64,000 nt of DNA, from contig JAFKGD010000002.1 of NCBI GenBank assembly GCA_017307855.1, forward strand, positions 186,001 to 250,000. Direction: 5' to 3'. The notes beneath the pieces are model-generated. The model saw only the letters and a program-made list of their open reading frames with translations. It was not told the DNA's origin and did not search any database. Below are positions 17,046 to 24,809 of the stretch, piece after piece; the first letter of the stretch is position 1, and each line of letters starts with the position of its first letter. The translations under genes and the position numbers were made by a program. Source of the stretch: Burkholderiales bacterium. Its GTDB lineage: Bacteria > Pseudomonadota > Gammaproteobacteria > Burkholderiales > Burkholderiaceae_C.

Positions 17046-17906
17046 ATGGATATGACGACTTTCCCCGTCACAAACGCACTGCAACCACTACAGCGAGACG
17101 TTCAGCGCTTGCTGGGCAGATGCCTGTTGCGCCTTCAACAATACGAGCGCCTCATGAAAGCCATCGTGGCCCACCACGAGATTTCAGGCCCGGCGCATTC
17201 GCTGGAGGCCATTCGCGCAGCGCGGATTGAAGATGCCGCGACCAAGACCCTGGGCACGTTGATCGGACAACTGTTTGGTTCGTATGTCGTCACCGATGGA
17301 AATGGCGGCGAGGAACGCGACGACGATCTTCCCGGCGACGTGATCTCCTTTCGCACGCGCGTGCAACTGAGCCTGTCTGCGCAGGACTACGCCAAGACCC
17401 AGGCCGACCTCAAAGACCTGGTATCGCTGCGCAACACACTGGTGCACCACTTCATCGACCAGCACGATCTATGGACCGTGGACGGGTGCCGCGCTGCACA
17501 GGACGAACTCGGTTCCGCCTACACGCGCATCGATCAACACTTCGAGCAGTTGCGCGGCTGGGCCGAGCACATGGATCAGGCGCGGCGCCTGGCAGCGGAA
17601 TTCGTCCAGTCGGATGTGTTCCACGACCTGGTGGTCAATGGCATCGCGCCGGACGGCACGGTGGACTGGCCGGCCGCCGGCATCGTTCGTGCGCTACGCG
17701 AGGCCGCCGCGCAGTTGGCCGTCGAGGGCTGGACACCGATCGCCGCCGCTGGCCGCTGGATCGCGGACCGGCATCCCGAGCAGCTTCCAGCCAAGTACGG
17801 CTGCAGCAGTTGGCGGCAGGTGGTGCACGAGTGCCGCCTGTTCGAGCTTCGCTACCGTGAGGTGGAGGGGCAACGGGCCGCCTGGTACAGACCTCGCGAG
17901 GCATAG
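17046..17906 (+). CDS. OST-HTH/LOTUS-like domain protein
   Basis: A 286-residue protein. Residues about 1-195 are helical (LLRLQQYERLMKAIVAHHEI, SLRNTLVHHFIDQHDLW). The C-terminal about 75 residues (GWTPIAAAGRWIADRHPEQL, then YGCSSWRQVVHECRLFEL and an RAAWYRP end) look like an OST-HTH/LOTUS RNA-binding domain. Such domains bind RNA, including G-rich or structured RNA. It is monocistronic between two operator palindromes, so probably switched on with the transfer genes. The start has no strong ribosome-binding site. It might act on the structured leaders further along the ICE; that is speculation. Confidence 0.72.
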   Translation: MDMTTFPVTNALQPLQRDVQRLLGRCLLRLQQYERLMKAIVAHHEISGPAHSLEAIRAARIEDAATKTLGTLIGQLFGSYVVTDGNGGEERDDDLPGDVISFRTRVQLSLSAQDYAKTQADLKDLVSLRNTLVHHFIDQHDLWTVDGCRAAQDELGSAYTRIDQHFEQLRGWAEHMDQARRLAAEFVQSDVFHDLVVNGIAPDGTVDWPAAGIVRALREAAAQLAVEGWTPIAAAGRWIADRHPEQLPAKYGCSSWRQVVHECRLFELRYREVEGQRAAWYRPREA

Positions 17907-17956
17907 CCCCGCGACGCGGTCTCACCTCCGCGCGAGTCGCGAACGACTCCGCCGAG

Positions 17957-17995
17957 CTATCCCCAGGGGATAGCCGGCACACACAGCCTTCCGCG
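17957..17995. promoter_or_regulatory. Palindromic operator, copy 2 of 3 (extended module)
   Basis: CTATCCCCAGGGGATAG at 17957-17973, again perfect, followed by the same CxGGxACAxACAxCCTTCCGC block as copy 1. It sits 121 bases before the inrR-like gene. In ICEclc the inrR promoter is the classic bistable, BisDC-dependent promoter, so this module is a candidate BisDC-responsive promoter. Confidence 0.7.
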
Positions 17996-17998
17996 CAG

Positions 17999-18031
17999 AA
18001 CAAACCGGGCGCGCATGGGCTGCGGTTTGTT
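17999..18031 (+). promoter_or_regulatory. Leader hairpin upstream of inrR-like gene
   Basis: AACAAACCG (17999-18007) and CGGTTTGTT (18023-18031) form a perfect 9-bp stem with a 15-base loop in the presumed 5' leader. The octamer CAGCCTTCC occurs on both sides of it. There is no U-tract after the stem, so it is not a terminator; a role in translation control or RNA stability is possible. Confidence 0.4.
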
Positions 18032-18094
18032 GACTGACAGCCTTCCGGCCGATGCCGATGCTGGCGACTCGCCCCTTCACCGCGAGTCGCTCTC

Positions 18095-18883
18095 ATGGCC
18101 AACGAACGCACAGAACCCCTGCAACTGAATCTCGGATCGCTGCGCAGCGCGATGTCGCTGACGCTGCACACGCACCACGCTTCGCGCATCTGGCACGGCC
18201 GTGCGCCGACCGAGGGGCGCCCCGGCATCATCGGTCTCAACGGCTTCATCGGCGCCATGAACAAGATGAAGCGCGGCGCCGAGCAGGACGACCCGTACTC
18301 GGACTGGTGGATGTTGCGGATCGAGGACAAGCTCGCCGACACCAAGACCCGTCTGCAGACCCTGCGCGAACAGGTGGATCAGGCCTTGGCCGACGTGCCA
18401 GCGGCGCTGTCCCTGGGCGAGAACATGAACGTGCAGCCGGTGAAGCTGCCGCTGTTCGTGAACGCCCAGCTCGGTTTCATGGCGGTGTATCTGCTGGCCG
18501 ACTACGACGACCTGGCACGCAAGCTCATCCTGGCGCACCACACGGCGCTGATCGACCGCAGCACCTTGGAGCGCTGGCTCAATGATGGTGCGCACGCGCT
18601 GCGCAGCCTGTTCTCGCTGGCCCAGCAGTACCGCTACTCGGGCACGACGCGCGACGACTTCGCGGCGAAGAACGCGGCGGCGCGAGCGGCGCTGGAGAAG
18701 TTCGGCGAGTTGCCGCAGGACGTGCTGGAAGGCACGCGCCGCTCGCGCTTCGCGCCACCCATCGCGCGGCGGTCGAACAAGCCCGGCACGCCGCCTGCTG
18801 CGCCTGCCATCGTGCCCGATGCGCAGGCTCCCACGGGTGGCGCAGCCGATGGTGCCGCGGGCGATGAGGGTGCTGGCGCATGA
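18095..18883 (+). CDS. TIGR03761/PFL_4669-family ICE protein (InrR-like)
   Basis: A 262-residue protein of the PFL_4669 ICE family (SLTLHTHHASRIWHGRAPTE, GLNGFIGAMNKM, DDPYSDWWMLRIEDKL). The biochemical role is unknown. By position (first gene of a unit with DUF3158 and ssb) it corresponds to inrR of ICEclc, a factor needed for full expression of the integrase in transfer-competent cells. The C-terminus is an Ala/Pro-rich tail. The stop overlaps the next start (ATGA), so the three genes are translationally coupled. Confidence 0.85.
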   Translation: MANERTEPLQLNLGSLRSAMSLTLHTHHASRIWHGRAPTEGRPGIIGLNGFIGAMNKMKRGAEQDDPYSDWWMLRIEDKLADTKTRLQTLREQVDQALADVPAALSLGENMNVQPVKLPLFVNAQLGFMAVYLLADYDDLARKLILAHHTALIDRSTLERWLNDGAHALRSLFSLAQQYRYSGTTRDDFAAKNAAARAALEKFGELPQDVLEGTRRSRFAPPIARRSNKPGTPPAAPAIVPDAQAPTGGAADGAAGDEGAGA

Positions 18884-19428
18884 CAGCATCGCCCCCTATC
18901 AGCCACTCCACGCGCTTCGTGGCGCTGGAACAGGCGGACTTCCAGCGGCTGGAACACGCAGGCTACCTAAAAGGCCTTTTACAGCCTTTTAAGGGTAAGG
19001 GGAGTCTGGAGACCTGGGCCAGCCAGTGCGCAGCGCTGCGCGACGACGTGATTGGCCTGGCGCAGCGGCGCGTGCTGCCCCAGGCGCGCGCCTATCCATT
19101 CAGTCTGCTCGACGTGCAACTGGCCCAGCAGGCCACTGGCGCAGGGACGACCTTCCTGCGCTGGCGCAACCTCGACCGTTCCTCCATGGGCGTGGCGTTG
19201 TGGGAGGCCCTGCTGGCCAACCCCGCGACGCCGGCCTCGCTGATCGACGAGCTGTACGCGATCGAACTGCAGCGCATCGTGCTGAACATGCAGATCAGCC
19301 TGACCCACAGCATCGCCCGCCAAGCCCTGGAATGCGCCAACAAGGCCGCGCAGGCCGAAGCGGCTTACCTGCGGCGCGTCCACGGGCATACCGCGTCCGT
19401 TCCACCCACCACCAAGGAGTCTCCATGA
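18880..19428 (+). CDS. DUF3158 family ICE protein
   Basis: A 182-residue DUF3158 protein (HSTRFVALEQADFQRLEHAG, LKGLLQPFKGKGSLE, TTFLRWRNLDRSSMGV). It is always found between the PFL_4669-type gene and ssb in this ICE class and is presumably involved in ICE DNA processing; the function is unknown. Starts and stops overlap on both sides by ATGA, so it is part of the inrR-like/ssb operon. Confidence 0.85.
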   Translation: MTASPPISHSTRFVALEQADFQRLEHAGYLKGLLQPFKGKGSLETWASQCAALRDDVIGLAQRRVLPQARAYPFSLLDVQLAQQATGAGTTFLRWRNLDRSSMGVALWEALLANPATPASLIDELYAIELQRIVLNMQISLTHSIARQALECANKAAQAEAAYLRRVHGHTASVPPTTKESP

Positions 19429-19808
19429 GCACGCACTTCGTCGGCGAGGGCAACATCGGTTCTGCGCCGGACTACCGCGAATTTCCGAACGGCAACGACG
19501 AGCCACGCCGGCTGCTTCGCCTGAACGTCTACTTCGACAACCCGATCCCGAAGAAGGACGGCGAGTACGAAGATCGCGGCGGCTTCTGGGCGCCCGTGGA
19601 GCTGTGGCACCGCGACGCCGAGCACTGGAAGACGCTATACCAGAAAGGCATGCGGGTGCTGGTCGAGGGCCGCACCGTGCGCGACGAATGGGAGGACGCC
19701 GACGAGAACGAGCGCGTGACGTTCAAGGTCGAGGCGCGGCGCGTGGGCATCCTGCCGTACCGCATCGAGTCGGTGGCGCTCAGCACCAAGCCGGCCGGCG
19801 GACAGTAA
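19425..19808 (+). CDS. ssb: ICE single-stranded DNA-binding protein
   Basis: A 127-residue OB-fold protein (FVGEGNIGSAPDYREF, LRLNVYFDNPIPKKDG, GMRVLVEGRTVRDEWED). ATG 19425 has AAGGAG 5 bases upstream and overlaps the DUF3158 stop. It lacks the acidic C-terminal DDDIPF-type tail of housekeeping SSB and ends AGGQ. ICE SSBs coat transferred or rolling-circle DNA. It is the last gene of the inrR-like unit; the next unit starts with the third operator. Confidence 0.87.
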   Translation: MSTHFVGEGNIGSAPDYREFPNGNDEPRRLLRLNVYFDNPIPKKDGEYEDRGGFWAPVELWHRDAEHWKTLYQKGMRVLVEGRTVRDEWEDADENERVTFKVEARRVGILPYRIESVALSTKPAGGQ

Positions 19809-19875
19809 TTCGCCCATCGCCGTTCCCCCGAGGGCGACTGTAGCAACCGTCATACGCCCGCGATGCACCAGCGAG

Positions 19876-19892
19876 CTATCCCCAGGGGATAG
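19876..19892. promoter_or_regulatory. Palindromic operator, copy 3 of 3
   Basis: CTATCCCCAGGGGATAG, identical to copies 1 and 2, in the 294-base gap before topB. The downstream flank does not match the other two copies. The rest of this gap (19809-20102) shows no gene; AAGGAGG precedes the topB start. Confidence 0.68.
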
Positions 19893-20102
19893 CTCCAAGG
19901 TCGTCCACGGAGTTCCAGCCGCCCTCCCGAAACGACGCTCTTGCTGTGCCAGCTCCTACGATCTATGCACACCGCTGCGGCAACGAACCGCCTGCCGATC
20001 ACAAAGCGGTGTCTGCATCAATCGACTTCCTTGCTGCCGGCATCTCCTGGCCCCGCCAAGCTGACGCCCATCCGATGAACCGCACATTTCCAAGGAGGCT
20101 TC

Positions 20103-22118
20103 ATGCGCGTTTTCCTGTGCGAGAAGCCGTCCCAGGGCAAGGACATCGCCCGTGTGCTGGGTGCCGGTCAACGCGGCAACGGCTGCTACAGCGGCGCGGG
20201 TGTCGTCGTGACCTGGTGCATCGGTCATCTGGTGGAGGCGGTTCCGCCCGAAGGCTACGGCGAGCAATACAAGCGCTGGGCCATCGAGCAACTGCCCATT
20301 CTTCCTGAGCGTTGGCGTGTCGAGCCCAAGGCGGCGACCGCAGCGCAATTCAAGGTCGTGCAGCAGCTCGTCGCCAAGGCGGGCGAGCTGGTGATTGCGA
20401 CCGACGCCGACCGCGAGGGCGAGATGATCGCCCGCGAGATCATCGACCTATGCGGCTACCGCGGGCCGATTCAGCGCCTGTGGCTGTCGGCGCTCAACGA
20501 TGCGTCGATCCGCAAAGCGCTGGGTGCGCTCAAGCCGTCCGCCGAGACGCTGCCGCTGTATTTCTCCGCACTCGCCCGATCGCGCGCCGACTGGCTGATC
20601 GGGATGAACCTGAGCCGCTTGTTCACACTGCTGGGGCGCCAGGCCGGCTATACCGGCGTGCTGTCGGTGGGGCGCGTGCAGACGCCGACGCTGAAGTTGG
20701 TCGTCGATCGTGATCGCGAGATCGCGCGATTCGTCTGCGTACCGTTCTGGGCCATCGAGGTTGCGCTTTCGCATGCAGGCCAGTCCTTCGTCGCAAGCTG
20801 GACGCCGCCGCAAGGCAGCGCCGACGATGCGGGCCGCTGCCTGCAACAGCCGGTGGCGCAGCAGGCCGCCGAGCGCTTGCGGACGGCCGACTCCGCCCAG
20901 GTGCTGTCGGTAGAAACCGAGCGCGTGCGCGAAGGGCCGCCGCTGCCGTTCGACCTGGGCACGCTGCAGGAGGTGTGCTCCAAGCAGTTGGGCCTGGACG
21001 TGCAGGAGACGCTGGACATTGCCCAGGCGCTGTACGAGACGCACAAGGCGACAACGTATCCGCGCTCGGATTCGGGCTACCTGCCCGAGAGCATGCTGGC
21101 CGAGGTGCCGACCGTACTCGACAGCCTGGTCAAGACCGACCCCAGCTTGCGGCCGCTGATCGAGCGCCTGGATCGCCAACAGCGATCGCGTGCATGGAAC
21201 GACGGCAAGGTGTCGGCTCACCACGGCATCATCCCGACGCTGGAGCCCGCCAACCTGTCGGCCATGAACGAGAAGGAACTGGCCGTCTACCGGCTGATCC
21301 GCGCTCATTACCTCGCGCAGTTCCTCCCGCACCATGAGTTCGACCGGACGGTAGCGCAGTTCTCGTGCGGCAGTCAGTCGCTGGCGGCCGTGGGCAAGCA
21401 GATCGCCGTCACCGGCTGGCGCGAGGTGCTGGCGACGCCGGGGCCGGACGATGCCGATGGCGAGGATGCGCAGCGCAGCCAGGTGCTGCCCGCCCTGCAT
21501 GCGGGCTTGTCCTGCCCGGTCGGCAAGGTGGATCTCAAGGCGCTGAAGACGCTGCCGCCCAAGCCCTACACGCAGGGCGAGCTGATCAAGGCCATGAAGA
21601 CCGTCGCCAAGTTCGTGACCGACCCGCGGCTGAAACAGAAGCTGCGAGATACCACCGGCATCGGCACCGAGGCGACACGCGCCAACATCATCAACGGTCT
21701 GATCGGTCGCGGCTACCTGGTCAAGAAAGGCCGCGCCGTCCGCGCTTCCGACGCGGCATTCACGCTCATCGACGCGGTGCCCTCGGCCATCGCCGACCCC
21801 GGCACCACGGCGGTGTGGGAGCAGGCGCTGGACATGATCGAGGCCGGCCAGATGGCGCTGGACACCTTCATCGAGAAGCAGTCCGTGTGGGTCGGCCAGC
21901 TCGTGCAGCAGTACCGCGGCGCAACGCTCTCGCTCAAGCTGCCGCCGGCGCCGGCCTGCCCGCAGTGCGGCGCACCGATGCAGCAGCGCACGGGCAAGAG
22001 CGGCGCGTTCTGGTCCTGCTCGCGCTACCCGGACTGCAAGGGCACGTTGCCGATCGAGTCCCCGACGGGCCGGCGCAGCGCACCGCGCAAGCGGCGCGCT
22101 GCCTCCAAGGCGTCCTGA
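20103..22118 (+). CDS. topB: DNA topoisomerase III (ICE type)
   Basis: A 671-residue type IA topoisomerase. The Toprim domain has FLCEKPSQGKDIARVLGAG with the catalytic Glu, and ATDADREGEMIAREI with the metal-binding acidic triad. SVGRVQTPTLKLVVDRD is the family signature. The active-site Tyr is in THKATTYPRSDSGYLPE. The C-terminus has one four-Cys zinc finger (CPQCGAP, then WSCSRYPDCKG). Mobile-element TopB enzymes decatenate or process single-stranded transfer intermediates. Third operator palindrome upstream. Confidence 0.96.
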   Translation: MRVFLCEKPSQGKDIARVLGAGQRGNGCYSGAGVVVTWCIGHLVEAVPPEGYGEQYKRWAIEQLPILPERWRVEPKAATAAQFKVVQQLVAKAGELVIATDADREGEMIAREIIDLCGYRGPIQRLWLSALNDASIRKALGALKPSAETLPLYFSALARSRADWLIGMNLSRLFTLLGRQAGYTGVLSVGRVQTPTLKLVVDRDREIARFVCVPFWAIEVALSHAGQSFVASWTPPQGSADDAGRCLQQPVAQQAAERLRTADSAQVLSVETERVREGPPLPFDLGTLQEVCSKQLGLDVQETLDIAQALYETHKATTYPRSDSGYLPESMLAEVPTVLDSLVKTDPSLRPLIERLDRQQRSRAWNDGKVSAHHGIIPTLEPANLSAMNEKELAVYRLIRAHYLAQFLPHHEFDRTVAQFSCGSQSLAAVGKQIAVTGWREVLATPGPDDADGEDAQRSQVLPALHAGLSCPVGKVDLKALKTLPPKPYTQGELIKAMKTVAKFVTDPRLKQKLRDTTGIGTEATRANIINGLIGRGYLVKKGRAVRASDAAFTLIDAVPSAIADPGTTAVWEQALDMIEAGQMALDTFIEKQSVWVGQLVQQYRGATLSLKLPPAPACPQCGAPMQQRTGKSGAFWSCSRYPDCKGTLPIESPTGRRSAPRKRRAASKAS

Positions 22119-22897
22119 TCCTCGCTTCCCCCTGCCGCGCCGGCCACTTCACTGGCGGCGAGGCAAACGTCCCGCACCGCGCGGGACTCCAAAGCGCGCG
22201 TCTCCTTCTGCAACGGTGTGCGCGCCCCGTCTGCCCGCCATCGGGCGACGGGGCGAGAAGGTCATTGCTCCACGAATCGCGCCCGCCGCCATTCCCTTGA
22301 TCGGTGTGCCTTGCCTCGGTCATGAGGGGCTTCCTGACGCCTTGCCGCCGCGCGAGCCGTGAGGAGGCCCCTTGGGCCGAGGGTATTCCGTGCCGGTGCC
22401 CGCCGGCGGAACAACGGGCTCCCTTTGTGCGCGTATGCGTGCCAAAGGTTTCCGGCCCCAGCCACGAAACGGGCCGGGTGCGATTGCTGACGCAGCGAAC
22501 GGCTTTGACGACGGCCCGCGCTGACGCAGCCCACAGGTGGTTTTCCTTCCTCTCCAGCCGAAGGCCCGCGTGGCCTTCGGCGCCCTGGTCCTTGCCTTGT
22601 CACGTGACGCGGGCCTGCCCTAAAGCGGGCCGTCCGCGATTCGGTTTTCCCTGCGACGGCAGCCATGCTTCGCGCCCATCCTCACGCCATGCGTTGCTGA
22701 CAGTCGTCAGCGGCATGCCCCGGCAGTCCCGGTCTTCAAGACTGCAACGCGGTTCGCCGCGTTGACCGATCCAGTCCGCTTCGCATCGCCCACCGCGGAC
22801 GCTCGCCGGCCTGGCGACGATGCACTTTTCTCAACCACCCGAGGGGAACTCCATCCTCTACGGGATGCGTGCTCCTCGACCCACCAAGGAGCACGGC
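22119..22897. other. Long structured intergenic region after topB
   Basis: About 780 bases without a convincing gene. Open frames on both strands lack domain character and good starts. It contains strong inverted repeats: 22224-22254 (GCCCCGTC...GACGGGGC enclosing GCCCG-CCAT-CGGGC) and 22557-22581 (GCCGAAGGCC-n5-GGCCTTCGGC). Copy 1 of the three-hairpin element is at 22696-22764. No U-tract follows the first two hairpins. Confidence 0.55.
22696..22764 (+). ncRNA. Three-hairpin leader element, copy 1
   Basis: Hairpin A GCTGAC-AGTC-GTCAGC (22696-22711); linker CATGCCC; hairpin B GCAGTC-n11-GACTGC (22723-22745) with CTTCAA at the loop end; hairpin C CAACGCGG-TTCG-CCGCGTTG (22745-22764), an 8-bp stem with a UUCG tetraloop. 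The same order recurs at 24639 and 26158 with compensatory changes. It lies about 130 bases before the gene at 22898 and is inferred to be a cis-acting leader RNA. Confidence 0.6.
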
Positions 22898-23134
22898 ATG
22901 TCTGAACCTTCTGCATCTTCCTCTGCAACCGCAGTGCGCAGTGGTGCGCTGGCGCTGGCCTGGACCGGCAAGCGTTTGCCGCTACAGGTGCTGCGCAGCG
23001 CGGCCGGCCACTACATCGGCACGCAAGACGACGAAGGCCCGGTATCGCGGGAGTCCGTCGAGTATTTCCCGACCCACCTCGCAGCACAGCGCGCCCTGGG
23101 TACCCATGCCTGGACACAGCGCGCTCACCCCTGA
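22898..23134 (+). CDS. Small conserved-position ICE protein, unknown function
   Basis: A 78-residue protein of no recognised family. The ATG at 22898 follows AAGGAG at 7 bases. The central part (ALAWTGKRLPLQVLRSAAGHYIG, then SRESVEYFPTHLAAQRAL) looks globular; the first 15 residues are Ser/Ala-rich. It is preceded by copy 1 of the three-hairpin element and starts the series of small ICE genes each with its own leader. Confidence 0.65.
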   Translation: MSEPSASSSATAVRSGALALAWTGKRLPLQVLRSAAGHYIGTQDDEGPVSRESVEYFPTHLAAQRALGTHAWTQRAHP

Positions 23135-23159
23135 TTCCCACCCTTCAAGGAGTTCTCTC

Positions 23160-23552
23160 ATGAATCTGTCTTTACCCGAAGACGTGCTCGATCAGATGGC
23201 GCTGGAACAGGCGCACTTCGACGCTGCACCGCAGGCCTTCTTCGAGGCCTGGAAGCGCGGCGCGCAGATCGCCGGCCACGAGTGGTTCGGCGACGGCACA
23301 CGCGAAGGTCTGCAGCGTGCCACCACCAAGTGGGACCTGCGGCCCAACATGCTGATGCTCAACGACGCCCTGGGCGTGCTGAGCAGCGGTCAACGCATGT
23401 TCCTGTCCGCGATGGTGAGCTTCTACAACTCCCGCGAGGGCGGCGCGATGCTCAAGCGTTGCGGCTTCGAGGGGCTGTCCGACTTCGGCGGCCTCGATCT
23501 GGAACGGCGCCAGGTCATCGCTGACCTCACGCTGCACTACAACGGCTGGTGA
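23160..23552 (+). CDS. ICE hypothetical protein
   Basis: A 130-residue soluble, helical protein (QMALEQAHFDAAPQAFFEAWKR, SGQRMFLSAMVSFYNSREGG). ATG 23160 has AAGGAG at 8 bases. No domain recognised. It follows the 78-residue gene by 25 bases, so the two are probably co-transcribed; a terminator-like hairpin follows. Confidence 0.72.
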   Translation: MNLSLPEDVLDQMALEQAHFDAAPQAFFEAWKRGAQIAGHEWFGDGTREGLQRATTKWDLRPNMLMLNDALGVLSSGQRMFLSAMVSFYNSREGGAMLKRCGFEGLSDFGGLDLERRQVIADLTLHYNGW

Positions 23553-23593
23553 GCCGCGCCTGGCAACCCACCGTCCTTTCATCCCACCCCACG

Positions 23594-23636
23594 AGGGACA
23601 TGCGTCCCCGTTCGGGGCCATGTCCCTCCTTCCTTT
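23594..23636 (+). terminator. Hairpin terminator/attenuator
   Basis: AGGGACATG...CATGTCCCT is a perfect 9-bp stem enclosing an inner CCCC-GTTC-GGGG hairpin, followed by CCTTCCTTTC. It is 41 bases after the 23160-23552 stop. Just after it, a good ribosome-binding site (AGGAG) and ATG at 23650 begin an ORF of only 8 codons ending in TGA, possibly a leader peptide or a gene scar. Confidence 0.5.
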
Positions 23637-23747
23637 CGCAGGAGCGGCCATGTCCCGAATCACCATCTTCCACTGACCTGCACCGCCCGCCACCAGGGCG
23701 GCCCGACGCCGCGGCCGGCTGACCGGTTGCCACTTCATCCACTCGCT

Positions 23748-23772
23748 GGGGTTCAATCCCCGGCAGGGGATT
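23748..23772 (+). promoter_or_regulatory. Mutually exclusive hairpins before gene at 23803
   Basis: GGGGTTCAATCCCC (23748-23761) and AATCCCCGGCAGGGGATT (23755-23772) share the AATCCCC strand, so only one stem can form at a time. The second ends 30 bases before the next start. This is the geometry of an RNA switch, but one case alone is weak evidence. Confidence 0.35.
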
Positions 23773-23802
23773 GCCTCGGCCATCCTCTGCTGGAGGAATC
23801 CC

Positions 23803-24519
23803 ATGTCTCATTCCAAAAACCCCTTCGTCCGCGGCTACGATGGCCTGTCCGTGCAGCGGCTGCTGGCGATTTCCTACGACGACGACTGCCCGCTGAGCTA
23901 TCTGCCGCTGCACGTCTCGCAGTCGCACCTGCCGGACAGCCAGGTCGAGCGCCATGCCTGCGTCTTCTGCGACGACTTCGCGCTGATCACCGAGGGCCAG
24001 AACGTGCCGCCCGAGCTGGACGCGCAGTGCCCCAGCCACGGTATCGCCCGAAACCTCGTCTACGCCGTCATGGCCGAAGAAGCCGGCCAGCCGCTGCACG
24101 TCGGCGATACCTACTCCGAGGAAGCCGCGCGCGAGGTGGTACGCCGCCTGCGCTTCGAGACCGGGTTCTACAGCCGTGCTTGGGAAATCAGTTCGGCGCA
24201 TATCACCGAGGAGGCCGGCCGCTTCCTCGCCGAACTGGCGGACATCGCCACGCCGAGCGGTTTTTTGTTCGTGGCCTTCCGCATTCCCTACAGCCCGGCG
24301 GTCGGCGTGAAGCTGATCGCCACGCCCTGGACGGATGCGAACCTGCAGCATGTCGAGGGCATCACCGCCGAAGAGCTGCGGCAGGAGCACCGGGCCAAGG
24401 GCGTGCCGGAGTCCCTCGTGGAAGTGTTGCACCTGGCTGCGCTCGCCGACGTTCGCATGTTGGTGTTCGATGCCGACGCGCCCGTGCTGGACGGGCTGAC
24501 GCTCTACGACGACGAGTAA
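23803..24519 (+). CDS. ICE hypothetical protein with CxxC motif
   Basis: A 238-residue protein of unknown function (SHSKNPFVRGYDGLSVQRLL, ACVFCDDF). A single CxxC plus a nearby Cys (DAQCPSHG) could bind metal. The central region (EEAAREVVRRLRFETGFYSRAW) is probably the core fold. GGAGG precedes the ATG by 7 bases. It stands alone between two hairpins, with a good terminator directly after it. Confidence 0.72.
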   Translation: MSHSKNPFVRGYDGLSVQRLLAISYDDDCPLSYLPLHVSQSHLPDSQVERHACVFCDDFALITEGQNVPPELDAQCPSHGIARNLVYAVMAEEAGQPLHVGDTYSEEAAREVVRRLRFETGFYSRAWEISSAHITEEAGRFLAELADIATPSGFLFVAFRIPYSPAVGVKLIATPWTDANLQHVEGITAEELRQEHRAKGVPESLVEVLHLAALADVRMLVFDADAPVLDGLTLYDDE

Positions 24520-24533
24520 CCCGCAACCCATTC

Positions 24534-24561
24534 GAGCCCCCACGTCGGGGCTCTTCTTTTT
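24534..24561 (+). terminator. Rho-independent terminator
   Basis: GAGCCCC-CACGTC-GGGGCTC followed by TTCTTTTT, 14 bases after the stop of the 23803-24519 gene. Confidence 0.75.
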
Positions 24562-24638
24562 CGCGGAACGCGGTGCCGGCGCATTGCCGATTCCCAACGG
24601 ACGGTCGCCGCCATGTGCCGCACGCTGGCCGCATGTTC

Positions 24639-24706
24639 GCTGGCGTTGCCGGCAGCATGCCCAGGCAGTCGAGACCTTCAAGACTGCGGCGCGGTTCGCC
24701 GTGCTG
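24639..24706 (+). ncRNA. Three-hairpin leader element, copy 2
   Basis: Hairpin A GCTGGC-GTT-GCCGGC (24639-24653), linker CATGCCC, hairpin B GCAGTC-n11-GACTGC (24665-24687) with CTTCAA in the loop, hairpin C CGGCGCGG-TTCG-CCGTGCTG (24687-24706) with G-U pairs where copy 1 has Watson-Crick pairs. It lies about 100 bases upstream of the gene at 24810, after which a further stem (AAGGGAC...GTCCCTT) precedes the ribosome-binding site. Confidence 0.6.
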
Positions 24707-24809
24707 GTTGCTTCGTTCTCCGGGCGCACCCGCGTCCATCCACCTCACCCTCAAGGGACAGACCTCCCTTGCGGGCGGGAGTCCCTTGGTTGCCACAAGG
24801 AGTCTCCCC

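Noticed and set aside
22304-22765. 153-codon frame in the gap after topB
   Set aside because: Ser/Arg/Pro-rich, no ribosome-binding site, and it runs through the three-hairpin element, so structured non-coding DNA is more likely.
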